Virus record (IMG/VR): IMGVR_UViG_3300020477_000990
Location: 124,001 to 188,000 of that record
Direction: 5' to 3' (one strand)
Length of the DNA: 64,000 nucleotides
Origin: a virus
The position numbers were made by a program, and so were the translations under genes. Under the pieces are notes generated by a model. That model saw only the letters and a program-made list of their open reading frames with translations, made no database searches and was not told the origin of the DNA. How positions within the stretch are numbered: position 1 is the stretch's first letter; each line of letters begins with the position of its first letter. Below, in pieces: positions 1 to 5,896 of the stretch.

Positions 1-431
1 CATTAAAAGCAAAAGAACTATTAGGCGAAGTAACTAATCCACAAGTACTTGCTCCGTTAGTATTAGTATTTTGGTCATATAGATATGGTGAAGAAGATGG
101 TTATACAGGTTATGATATAGAGCAAAAAGAAATAATTGAAGGTCAACTAAACAGCAATTATGATGGACATAATACTGATCCAATTGCAATGGCGGCAATG
201 AATGCTATACTAACTGCTGAATCATTAGGGCTTAATACTGCTTATTGTAAATGCTTTAATGAGCATGGATCAAAAAAGTTATTAGCTGGTAATAAAGATA
301 AAAACTATAAACAATTAGAACTAATGGTAGGTATTGGTTACAACAGTATAGAAACTGCACAAAATAGAAAATGTTTTAATATTGGTAATGCTAATGCAAA
401 AACAAGAACAGATTTATTTACTATAGTGTAA
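1..431 (+). CDS. Nitroreductase-like protein, 3' part (start lies left of window)
   Basis: The open frame runs in from the left edge (codons begin at base 3) and ends at a TAA at 429-431, so the N-terminus is missing. The stretch NPQVLAPLVLVFW, then a run AMAAMNAILTAESLGLNT, resembles the C-terminal half of FMN-dependent nitroreductase-fold proteins, where a helix of the type A-x-x-A-x-GLGT follows a hydrophobic strand after a proline. Later residues (LELMVGIGY) fit the family's final strand before the C-terminal arm. Substrate cannot be guessed; such phage proteins are usually assigned only to the fold. The end overlaps by 11 bases the convergent gene that follows. The fold call is inference from short motifs. 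Confidence 0.6.
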   Translation, partial: LKAKELLGEVTNPQVLAPLVLVFWSYRYGEEDGYTGYDIEQKEIIEGQLNSNYDGHNTDPIAMAAMNAILTAESLGLNTAYCKCFNEHGSKKLLAGNKDKNYKQLELMVGIGYNSIETAQNRKCFNIGNANAKTRTDLFTIV

Positions 432-750
432 CGCCAGGCGCTTCAGCAATATTTTGATAATCAACTAAATCATAAAACTCATCTTTAGTTAATAAAACAC
501 CCATTTCTTTTAATTCTTCCCAATTGTCATTTAAATGACTTAATAAATGATCACGTTGTTCATGAACACCTTGCTCTACATCTTGATCCCATTCATTTAT
601 TTCATAGATAGAATCTAGTCGCTCATCTATTTCAAGTATTTTTGCTACAATCAAATGACTTTGGTTAATTAATTCCCGGTATTTTTTATGATCCAGTTTT
701 AGTTTTATTATTAATTCATCATATTTTCTTTTCATAAAAGTATTTAGCAT
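421..750 (-). CDS. Hypothetical helical protein (109 aa)
   Basis: Not recognised. The protein is highly charged and predicted mostly helical, with a Lys-rich N-terminus (MKRKYDELIIKLKLDH) and an acidic middle (EINEWDQDVEQGVHEQRDHL), so it is probably a small cytoplasmic coiled-coil-like protein. There is no membrane segment or cysteine pair. An in-frame ATG five codons in (735) could be the true start; neither start has a clear Shine-Dalgarno sequence. It lies convergent to the nitroreductase-like gene and divergent from the gene at 807. Confidence 0.55.
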   Translation of the reverse strand: MLNTFMKRKYDELIIKLKLDHKKYRELINQSHLIVAKILEIDERLDSIYEINEWDQDVEQGVHEQRDHLLSHLNDNWEELKEMGVLLTKDEFYDLVDYQNIAEAPGVTL

Positions 751-771
751 AGAAAATGACGTATTTTCTCA

Positions 772-800
772 TTGACATCGTCCAATAATTCAGCTATTAT
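772..800 (+). promoter_or_regulatory. Sigma70-like promoter abutting the 807 start codon
   Basis: TTGACA at 772-777 and TATTAT at 795-800 are separated by 17 bp. The expected transcription start falls at about 806-808, on the ATG of the next gene, so the mRNA would be leaderless or nearly so. Confidence 0.6.
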
Positions 801-806
801 TTTATT

Positions 807-1043
807 ATGTTTATAGATAATGAAAAAGAAAATACTGAATTAATTTATGATGAATACATGACCTTCACATTTAATTTAATTAAAGAAGGAACTGATCCTC
901 TACAATGTGCTGGAGTAATGATGGCTCAAGCATTAATGCATTATAAATCAGCATTAAGCCATGATGAGTATAATAAAATGGTTGAATTAATGTATGACTC
1001 TAAAGATTCTGTAAAGCAATTTCCAAAGCCAAAGTTGAATTAA
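807..1043 (+). CDS. Hypothetical small protein (78 aa), possibly leaderless
   Basis: Not recognised. This acidic soluble protein has a hydrophobic helix in the middle (CAGVMMAQALMHYKSAL) and a basic, proline-containing tail. No Shine-Dalgarno sequence precedes the ATG; instead a promoter -10 box ends six bases upstream, which suggests leaderless translation. It converges on the sulfotransferase-like gene, overlapping its stop by four bases. Confidence 0.55.
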   Translation: MFIDNEKENTELIYDEYMTFTFNLIKEGTDPLQCAGVMMAQALMHYKSALSHDEYNKMVELMYDSKDSVKQFPKPKLN

Positions 1044-1900
1044 AAGTTAAATAATTTACGATTAACTGAATTATTGTTAATAATTAAATTATTTTTATTA
1101 TATTTTAGTTCATTATTTTTATCTAAGTTAAATGTTTTAGATATAAGATCCCAATCTTCCCAAAATAATTTTTTATTTTTAATTAATTTTATCTTTTCGT
1201 CAGTTGAATTAAACATTTTTCTTGCAGTACCTTTACCAGGAACAATAGGGTTGTCTCCACCTCCTTGATAATATTGATCCCCTAGTAATATTTTTGCATC
1301 AGATTGACTATAATCTCCTTTTAAATCTTCATAAAATGCAATATGATTTATTGTTAAAGGATAAAAATGTAATAATGAATAATCAATTGTTAATTCTTTA
1401 ATAAAATCAATAGCCATTTTGTGATTATAATCTATTTCACCTGTTTTTAATAAGTCTTTTATTATTTCTTTATTCAAATCACACAAAATACCTCTACTAA
1501 TACTTTTCTTATCTTTTCCTTTTCCTAGTATATCCCAATGCTTTCCACCTTCTGGTAGCAATATTTGAGTATGCACTAAAAAGGATAAAAATACTTCAAA
1601 TATATTCTTTCTAATTAATAATATAGTATGATAATACTCTTTTTTTAATTTTCTATCTAGATATGGTAATGCTTTGTAAAAATCAACAGCCATTTGCGGA
1701 CTACTTATAATAACATTATGCTCATCTTTTATTTTAGCTTTTTCATATAGGTTATAATTCGTCAATTTTGATCTATAATAATTTCTCATATTAATAGGCT
1801 TATATCCTCGCGGTGCTTTATATTCAGCTATTAAATCACTACCGTAGGTACTCCCATTGTGACTTAACCCTATAAAAATGATATCTTTATCTTTGCTCAT
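1040..1900 (-). CDS. Sulfotransferase-like protein
   Basis: Likely a P-loop-like sulfotransferase-fold enzyme that would move a sulfuryl group from PAPS to a sugar or other acceptor. The N-terminus (IIFIGLSHNGSTYGSDLI) has the strand-loop-helix look of the 5'-phosphosulfate-binding loop. Around residue 95 LLIRKNIFEVFLSFL resembles the R-x-x-x-(D/E)-x-x-x-S 3'-phosphate-binding segment. The C-terminal half contains KGTARKMF, comparable to the basic segment near the end of such enzymes. At 286 residues it is a normal length for the fold. A second sulfotransferase-like gene (31693-32205) and an APS-kinase-like gene (28316-28762) in the window make PAPS chemistry plausible. The assignment rests on motif shape only. 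Confidence 0.5.
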   Translation of the reverse strand: MSKDKDIIFIGLSHNGSTYGSDLIAEYKAPRGYKPINMRNYYRSKLTNYNLYEKAKIKDEHNVIISSPQMAVDFYKALPYLDRKLKKEYYHTILLIRKNIFEVFLSFLVHTQILLPEGGKHWDILGKGKDKKSISRGILCDLNKEIIKDLLKTGEIDYNHKMAIDFIKELTIDYSLLHFYPLTINHIAFYEDLKGDYSQSDAKILLGDQYYQGGGDNPIVPGKGTARKMFNSTDEKIKLIKNKKLFWEDWDLISKTFNLDKNNELKYNKNNLIINNNSVNRKLFNF

Positions 1901-1931
1901 TGTATATGTATTTAACTACCATTGAATTAAC

Positions 1932-1962
1932 TTGACTTTTCCGCAGAAAACTGCTATAAATA
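1932..1962 (+). promoter_or_regulatory. Promoter for the 1969 gene, also matching a T4-type late box
   Basis: TTGACT at 1932-1937 and TATAAA at 1955-1960 are 17 bp apart, with TGC just before the -10. The -10 is embedded in TATAAATA (1955-1962), the T4 late-promoter consensus. The predicted start is at about 1967, two bases before the ATG. Confidence 0.5.
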
Positions 1963-1968
1963 TAGAGT

Positions 1969-2352
1969 ATGGAAAAGAAAATAAAGAAATTATTATCAAA
2001 CAGCATGGCTACAGGAATAGCTATTGTAGTATTAATTGTGTGCTTATGTATTATAATTAGCAATAATTCTCTCGAGAAAAGATCATTATTAGCTAATATA
2101 GAAGTATTACAACTAGAAGTCGTATCCTTAGAAAAAGATCGTAAAACTCTAGTAGATCATATAACTGAGATGGAAGATGAGCGTCAAATATACCTTGCAA
2201 CACTACAAGATATGAAGGCTTACAATGCTAAACTAGAAGCAAAAATTAAGAATTTAGAAACTGATATTACTACTGCTGAGTTTATGATTAATGATTTAGA
2301 ACAGAGTCTAGCTGACTTAAACAGCAAAATAGAAGCCCAACCTTTAGATTAA
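1969..2352 (+). CDS. Single-pass membrane protein with long coiled coil (spanin-like candidate)
   Basis: A basic N-terminus (MEKKIKKLL) is followed by one transmembrane helix at about residues 13-32 (MATGIAIVVLIVCLCIIIS) and then by roughly 90 residues of heptad-like helix rich in Leu, Glu and Lys. N-in/C-out topology with a periplasmic coiled coil is the layout of an inner-membrane spanin subunit (Rz-like), but no lipoprotein partner is adjacent, so that role is only a suggestion. No Shine-Dalgarno sequence is visible. An internal ATG at 2005 would delete most of the positive N-terminus and is less likely. Confidence 0.6.
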   Translation: MEKKIKKLLSNSMATGIAIVVLIVCLCIIISNNSLEKRSLLANIEVLQLEVVSLEKDRKTLVDHITEMEDERQIYLATLQDMKAYNAKLEAKIKNLETDITTAEFMINDLEQSLADLNSKIEAQPLD

Positions 2353-2414
2353 TTAACATTAATTTTAACCCATACCCAAGGTCTCTTTAAATAGTGTATA
2401 GCAGGGAGGGAGCT

Positions 2415-2732
2415 ATGGCACGTAAGAAGAACCGTTGGAATCAATGGCGTAAAAAAGCCCCCAAAGTACCTGATAATACCTGTCCTTTGATAGATGATAT
2501 ACTCACAGATCTCGAGAAGATCATGGAAGCAAACCCTATATTTGATGAGAAGAAATTCAAGCGAGTTGAGAAGAAATTAGAGCGTCTAAGAAGTCAAAAT
2601 GAAGCCCTAAGAAACAGCGGAATTTACTGGTATGAAAAGTGTAAAGATCACTTAAAAGAGATAAAACCAGATAATTTCGAAGATATTAAGAAGATATACA
2701 AAAAAATAAAACCATTTTTTATGGCGTCATAA
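2415..2732 (+). CDS. Hypothetical basic protein (105 aa)
   Basis: The start is placed at 2415 because a strong Shine-Dalgarno sequence (AGGGAGGGAG) ends just upstream; an ATG at 2394 would lie before it. The protein begins MARKKNRWNQWRKKAPK, is very rich in Lys and Arg and is mainly helical after residue 25. It could bind nucleic acid, but no known domain is visible. It is the last gene before the long repeat-rich non-coding region. Confidence 0.6.
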   Translation: MARKKNRWNQWRKKAPKVPDNTCPLIDDILTDLEKIMEANPIFDEKKFKRVEKKLERLRSQNEALRNSGIYWYEKCKDHLKEIKPDNFEDIKKIYKKIKPFFMAS

Positions 2733-3042
2733 AGCACGATTACACTACATGATACACTATACGACATACTAGTGAATAGTAAAAGAATTGTACTATCTGT
2801 GCGTATGAGCACACCCTTGAAAGAAGGGTACCCAAAAAGAGAAACCGCGTCTCGGATCACCGGGGAATCACCACCGAAAAAGTAATTAGTATATGTATAT
2901 CCACGGTCCTCTTAACCGTTAAAAACAGGGTAACCACCATTGATCTATGCTTCCCCATCATGGCCTATATTGTCGCAATTGCGGAGCGGTCTGTCTTTGA
3001 ACAATGACCTTCGGTCATTATCTCCGATCACCCGAAGCACTT

Positions 3043-3070
3043 ATGCTAACGGCTAGTCGCACGTTAGCAT
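3043..3070. other. Perfect 9-bp inverted repeat (hairpin)
   Basis: ATGCTAACG at 3043-3051 pairs exactly with CGTTAGCAT at 3062-3070 across a 10-base loop. It lies just right of a second hairpin at 3003-3019. No T-run follows, so a simple terminator is unlikely. Confidence 0.6.
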
Positions 3071-3140
3071 GGCGTAGCTTTGGCTGGGTCGTCTTTGATC
3101 AATTGCTCCCTGAATATGTGATCACCATGCTGTATATCGG

Positions 3141-3184
3141 AGCGACAGCTTCGCGACCTGTTAGCTCTAGGGTGTCGCTAACAG
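3141..3184. other. Two interleaved, mutually exclusive stems
   Basis: AGCGACA (3141-3147) pairs with TGTCGCT (3173-3179), and CTGTTAGC (3158-3165) pairs with GCTAACAG (3177-3184). The two 3' arms share three bases, so the stems compete or form a compressed pseudoknot. This would give a bistable RNA if transcribed. Confidence 0.5.
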
Positions 3185-3218
3185 TCAGTCTTAGATAGAT
3201 ATACAGCTATATGGTAGA

Positions 3219-3281
3219 GACCCCGCTGTAAACCATAGGGACCCCGCTGTAACATATACAGACCCCGCTGTGCGGTCTGAT
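3219..3281 (+). repeat. Three 21-bp-spaced GACCCCGCTGT iteron-like repeats
   Basis: Identical 11-mers GACCCCGCTGT begin at 3219, 3240 and 3261, exactly 21 bp (two helical turns) apart. The bases between them differ, apart from short palindromic arms (TATGGT/ACCATA around copy 1, CAGACC/GGTCTG around copy 3). Same-face spacing of identical cores is typical of iterons bound by an initiator or repressor. Confidence 0.7.
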
Positions 3282-3305
3282 GGATTAGTCAGGAATGTAG
3301 CTGTG

Positions 3306-3414
3306 CCGGGACTAGATCTAGTCATTAGCTCCTGATCTCCAGCTTTAGCTCCGGGACTATATGTTGTGGTGGCCTCGATCTATGCCTCTCATGCGTAGAT
3401 TTATTCCGGGACTA
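3306..3414 (+). repeat. CCGGGACTA repeats
   Basis: Perfect copies of CCGGGACTA start at 3306, 3351 and 3406; the last two extend to CCGGGACTATAT. A degenerate copy (CCGGGACAC) starts at 3495. CCGGGACTT also occurs at 12721 inside the candidate RNA near 12.6 kb. Confidence 0.6.
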
Positions 3415-3445
3415 TATATAGTGGTTTTAATTAGACTAATTTTTA

Positions 3446-3474
3446 TTGACTCATTATCGATAATATGCTATATT
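3446..3474 (+). promoter_or_regulatory. Rightward promoter inside the non-coding region
   Basis: TTGACT at 3446-3451, a 17-bp spacer and TATATT at 3469-3474, with TGC immediately before the -10 as in the early gene promoters. Transcription would start near 3481 and read through the 10-bp hairpin and the TCAAAG array. Confidence 0.5.
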
Positions 3475-3480
3475 AAATAT

Positions 3481-3775
3481 ACAACATGGGTCGCCCGGGA
3501 CACGTATTCCTTACCGTATGGGGTCGGGCGGTCAAGTCGATCAAGCGTACGATCCGGCGATCAGCGTATGACGAGAAACAATGATGGAGCCCAGAGATAA
3601 TAGTAGCTGTATGACGGGGGACGGTAGGGTGATACAGCTACACCTTCAAAGAGGCTCAAAGCACTCAAAGAGCTTCAAAGACACTCAAAGGACTCAAAGG
3701 CGCTCAAAGGGGCTCAAAGGGCCTCAAAGGCGGGGCGAGGTTCAAAGAGGCCAGATGGCCCCTCCGGGGCCTATA
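3481..3775 (+). ncRNA. Candidate non-coding transcript with hairpin and TCAAAG array
   Basis: Predicted from the promoter at 3446-3474. The transcript would hold a perfect 10-bp hairpin (3603-3612 with 3632-3641), ten TCAAAG repeats (3646-3747) and a GC-rich hairpin GGCCCC-TCC-GGGGCC (3757-3771) near its end; no T-run follows, so the 3' end is uncertain. A 79-codon reading frame starts at 3581, but it lacks a Shine-Dalgarno sequence and merely translates the repeats. Confidence 0.4.
3645..3748 (+). repeat. Ten TCAAAG repeats at 9-10 bp spacing
   Basis: TCAAAG begins at 3646, 3656, 3665, 3675, 3685, 3694, 3704, 3714, 3724 and 3742. The constant hexamer is joined by variable 3-4 base linkers, so nearly every copy lies on the same DNA face. 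The complement CTTTGA occurs on the same strand at 2995 and 3093, which would allow RNA pairing between the two parts of the region. Confidence 0.75.
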
Positions 3776-3788
3776 TTGAGATTTAGTC

Positions 3789-3840
3789 TTGAGATGTTGC
3801 AAAAATACAACACATTTTGAGATGTTGTAGAAATACAACA
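3789..3840 (+). repeat. Tandem 24-bp repeat with TGTTG/CAACA dyads
   Basis: Copies at 3789-3812 and 3817-3840 agree at 22 of 24 positions. Each contains TGTTG and CAACA as inverted arms, so each could be an operator or small hairpin. Related TGTTGTA fragments recur at 3843 and about 3944. Confidence 0.65.
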
Positions 3841-3880
3841 GGTGTTGTATAAAAGCCACAAGTTACCGTAACTGCTGTAA

Positions 3881-3924
3881 ACACATTTGGAACACAATTG
3901 GAACAAGATTTCAACACAATTGTT
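3881..3924 (+). repeat. Four 11-bp tandem repeats
   Basis: Consecutive 11-mers ACACATTTGGA, ACACAATTGGA, ACAAGATTTCA and ACACAATTGTT show an exact 11-bp register with a conserved ACA start. The array is AT-rich and lies next to the 24-bp repeats. Confidence 0.5.
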
Positions 3925-3987
3925 AATAGCTTATTGGCCACAATATGTTGTAGGGTGTGTGATAAACGCGACACAACATCTTGTATG

Positions 3988-4165
3988 AAAAAAGACTAAT
4001 AATATCAATGGTTTAGCACGGTGAAGCTGTAGCTGTGCTATATGTAGTCAGGACCTGACTAGATATTGTGCCATGGTAAAATGGTCAGAGTTCGGCCCAA
4101 CCTTTGAGTAACAGTCTATTTCTTTCTAAATTTTCTCTGCTCTAGTTAATTTTCGACTGGAGTTA
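3988..4165 (-). ncRNA. Candidate leftward small RNA
   Basis: Downstream of the leftward promoter at 4171-4198, the minus strand contains a perfect 17-base palindrome (4045-4061, TAGTCAGG around a central base), a TAGCAC/GTGCTA hairpin (about 4015-4040) and a run of six T residues at about 3988-3993 that could end transcription. No reading frame with a ribosome site is present. Confidence 0.4.
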
Positions 4166-4170
4166 ATATT

Positions 4171-4198
4171 ATAATAGCATAGGTTTCTATATTGTCAA
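4171..4198 (-). promoter_or_regulatory. Leftward early-type promoter
   Basis: On the minus strand TTGACA (4198-4193), a 16-bp spacer and TATTAT (4176-4171), with TGC before the -10 and TAGAAACCTA (4189-4180) inside the spacer. It is an exact member of the early promoter family but points into the non-coding region rather than at a gene. Confidence 0.65.
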
Positions 4199-4221
4199 GA
4201 GGTTAATTTAAATATTTTTGG

Positions 4222-4249
4222 TTGACACATTGCGTAACCGTGCTACAAT
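4222..4249 (+). promoter_or_regulatory. Early-type promoter of the 4323 gene
   Basis: TTGACA 4222-4227, a 16-bp spacer ending in TGC, and TACAAT 4244-4249. The spacer lacks the TAG-N4-CTA element found in several sister promoters. Confidence 0.7.
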
Positions 4250-4253
4250 AAAG

Positions 4254-4306
4254 AATGAGCCTGTTGTAATGAATCGATAGGTATACTTAGATGAAGCAGG
4301 CTCATT
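4254..4306 (+). promoter_or_regulatory. 5' leader hairpin (10-bp stem)
   Basis: AATGAGCCTG (4254-4263) pairs perfectly with CAGGCTCATT (4297-4306) across a 33-base loop. It begins almost at the predicted transcription start and ends just before the ribosome site AGAAAGGAA, leaving the latter free. It could protect the mRNA 5' end or be a regulatory leader. Confidence 0.65.
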
Positions 4307-4322
4307 TAAATAGAAAGGAAAT

Positions 4323-4700
4323 ATGTCAAATATAAGAATAGCTTACTACAGTCACAGCGAAACACCTATATCAACACTTACTAATTGTCCAGGAGATGAT
4401 TTAGTTAAGGTAGCTAGAATGTTAGAAACAACTGCGCCAACGTGGGAAGATGCTAAGAAGTATGTACACTTAACGCAACACACGTTGCAAGAACACTATG
4501 GTGTAGATGGTTATGGTGATCCTTTATGTACTAGAATAAGTGGTGTAAAGAATAAAGAAAACTTAATTGGTTTGTTTATTCATATGAGATCTAAATGGCA
4601 CTTTAGTGATAATGGTATTGATTGGATCCCAACTGAAGAAGAATTTCCAGTCGATTCTACCGAGCCTTATAAAGTTGTTAACGGATTTGTTAACGTTTAA
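4323..4700 (+). CDS. Hypothetical early protein (125 aa)
   Basis: Not recognised. A soluble mixed alpha/beta protein with several conserved-looking aromatic residues (MRSKWHFSDNGIDWIPTEEEFP). It stands alone between its own promoter, with a structured leader, and a strong terminator, so it is a single-gene unit. A good ribosome site (AAAGGAA) lies before the ATG. Position directly beside the repeat region and early-type control suggest a role at the start of infection; this is inference. Confidence 0.7.
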   Translation: MSNIRIAYYSHSETPISTLTNCPGDDLVKVARMLETTAPTWEDAKKYVHLTQHTLQEHYGVDGYGDPLCTRISGVKNKENLIGLFIHMRSKWHFSDNGIDWIPTEEEFPVDSTEPYKVVNGFVNV

Positions 4701-4715
4701 TTTAAATTAAAGAAA

Positions 4716-4752
4716 TAAAAAAGCCCCAATACTTTTAGTAAAGGGGCTTTCT
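4716..4752. terminator. Bidirectional rho-independent terminator
   Basis: AAAGCCCC (4720-4727) pairs with GGGGCTTT (4743-4750); the A-rich left flank and T-rich right flank let it serve both the rightward 4323 gene and the leftward 4791-5399 gene. Confidence 0.8.
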
Positions 4753-4790
4753 CTTGTTTAACACAACGTTACAATTGTACGTAACGTGCT

Positions 4791-5399
4791 CTACGCAACT
4801 TTAGTTGCTGTAAACTTTACTAGTTCCGAGGCACAATGTTGCCAAAAGTCTCCATCCAAGTTAACATCATAATTTACTGTTTCCTCAGCCTGCATTCCCT
4901 GTTCGCTATATTCGAAGTCTAAATACTTCTCTAATAGCTTTCTATTAAAGTTACATTCTTCTTCCATGTACTTTAATAAATTTTCTGTAAACCCATCGTC
5001 CGTATAAATTAAGCCATCGCTTTCTTTACTCGGGTTCCTATTAATTAATGCAGAGGGATCGTCAACTCCATCATACCATGTGCCGTCTTTTCCGCTTCCG
5101 TCATAGTATGCATTACCCGTAAGTCCGCCACTCCAATATATGTCATCAGCATTCATTGTACTCCAATCTTTTTTGTCGTACATTTGTCTGCTGTGTTGCG
5201 CCATTAAAACGAGATTGCTAACTTTTACTCCTTTAACTACTCCCTTACTCCATATACTATCTCCGCTAGTCCAAATACGTTTGTTAACGTTTACATCAAA
5301 TCGTAACGTTTCATCGTCTTTATCGTATTCGTAATTAACGTTAGCATTCTGCAAAAATTTAATGCCTGCTTGTACTTCTGCTAATGTATACTTTGCCAT
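4791..5399 (-). CDS. Hypothetical early protein (202 aa)
   Basis: Not recognised. This acidic soluble protein starts MAKYTLAEVQAGIKFL and has a Trp/Gly/Asp-rich centre (DDIYWSGGLTGNAYYDGSG) followed by a helical acidic C-terminus. There is no signal peptide or membrane segment. A clear ribosome site (AGAAAGGAAAC) and an early-type promoter at 5424-5451 drive it. The terminator at 4716-4752 is shared with the facing gene. Confidence 0.7.
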   Translation of the reverse strand: MAKYTLAEVQAGIKFLQNANVNYEYDKDDETLRFDVNVNKRIWTSGDSIWSKGVVKGVKVSNLVLMAQHSRQMYDKKDWSTMNADDIYWSGGLTGNAYYDGSGKDGTWYDGVDDPSALINRNPSKESDGLIYTDDGFTENLLKYMEEECNFNRKLLEKYLDFEYSEQGMQAEETVNYDVNLDGDFWQHCASELVKFTATKVA

Positions 5400-5423
5400 T
5401 TGTTTCCTTTCTGTTATTGTTTA

Positions 5424-5451
5424 ACTATAGCATATTTTCCTGTTTTGTCAA
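5424..5451 (-). promoter_or_regulatory. Early-type promoter of the 4791-5399 gene
   Basis: Minus-strand TTGACA (5451-5446), a 16-bp spacer ending in TGC, and TATAGT (5429-5424). The spacer has no TAG-N4-CTA element. Confidence 0.7.
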
Positions 5452-5535
5452 GTCTTTATGCTATTAATTTAATGTTAGTAACAAACCTAAAACTATTACT
5501 AATATTATAAATGTTTTTTTATAGTACATAATTTA

Positions 5536-5712
5536 CTATAACATACGTATTGTAACTGTATAGTGTAATGTTGACTGCTTAATTACACTTATATTTTTAC
5601 TAGCTTTTACTATGTCCAATAGCTTTAGCCTTTTAACTTCCTCTTCGTCGTTGTCGTAAATTTTTACTGTAGGTTCGAATAGCTTATCCAAACTTTCTTT
5701 AACTTTTTTCAT
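5536..5712 (-). CDS. Hypothetical small protein (58 aa)
   Basis: Not recognised; begins MKKVKESLDKLFEP and is charged. The start is set at 5712 because AAAAGGAG lies a few bases upstream. A longer reading frame to 5751 would place its first codons inside the promoter -10 region and is rejected. Confidence 0.6.
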   Translation of the reverse strand: MKKVKESLDKLFEPTVKIYDNDEEEVKRLKLLDIVKASKNISVIKQSTLHYTVTIRML

Positions 5713-5737
5713 TACTGCTCCTTTTATTACTGTAACT

Positions 5738-5765
5738 ACTGTAACATACATTGCTTGTTTGTCAA
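5738..5765 (-). promoter_or_regulatory. Early-type promoter of the 5536-5712 gene
   Basis: Minus-strand TTGACA (5765-5760), a 16-bp spacer ending in TGT, and TACAGT (5743-5738). It diverges from the rightward promoter at 5834. Confidence 0.65.
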
Positions 5766-5833
5766 GTACTAAGGGGCCGCGTAAGTCATTGAAATCATTA
5801 CATTTTTTTGGCGTGTTTAGACTAAAATAATGG

Positions 5834-5861
5834 TTGACATTATAGGTTTCTATGCTAATAT
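5834..5861 (+). promoter_or_regulatory. Early-type promoter of the 5897-7717 operon
   Basis: GGTTGACA with TTGACA at 5834-5839, a 16-bp spacer containing TAGGTTTCTA (5843-5852) and ending in TGC, and TAATAT at 5856-5861. Confidence 0.75.
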
Positions 5862-5896
5862 AATATTAATGTTTAACACTAAACGAAAGGACAAAT

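Larger units (their letters stand above)
2733..4221. other. Long structured, repeat-rich non-coding region
   Basis: About 1.5 kb without a convincing gene in a genome where genes otherwise overlap. The left half is clearly richer in G+C than its surroundings and contains many perfect hairpins: 3003-3019 (AATGACC stem with a TTC loop), 3043-3070 (9-bp stem), 3603-3641 (10-bp stem) and 3757-3771 (GGCCCC/GGGGCC). It also holds four sets of phased direct repeats and eleven GATC sites between 2855 and 3562. Promoters enter it at 3446 (rightward) and 4198 (leftward). Candidate roles are a replication origin or a set of regulatory RNAs. Confidence 0.7.

Noticed and set aside
3004-3198. 64-codon frame in the non-coding hub
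   Set aside because: Runs through two perfect hairpins, has no ribosome site, and resembles no protein.
3581-3820. 79-codon frame across the TCAAAG array
   Set aside because: No ribosome site; the product only translates the short repeats, and the DNA has repeat-like rather than codon-like conservation.
4000-4125. tRNA-like sequence (hairpins with GTTCGGCC)
   Set aside because: No acceptor stem or proper T-loop could be assembled; no other tRNA was seen in the window.
5713-5751. N-terminal extension of the small minus-strand protein
   Set aside because: The added codons lie in the promoter -10 region, upstream of the only ribosome site.
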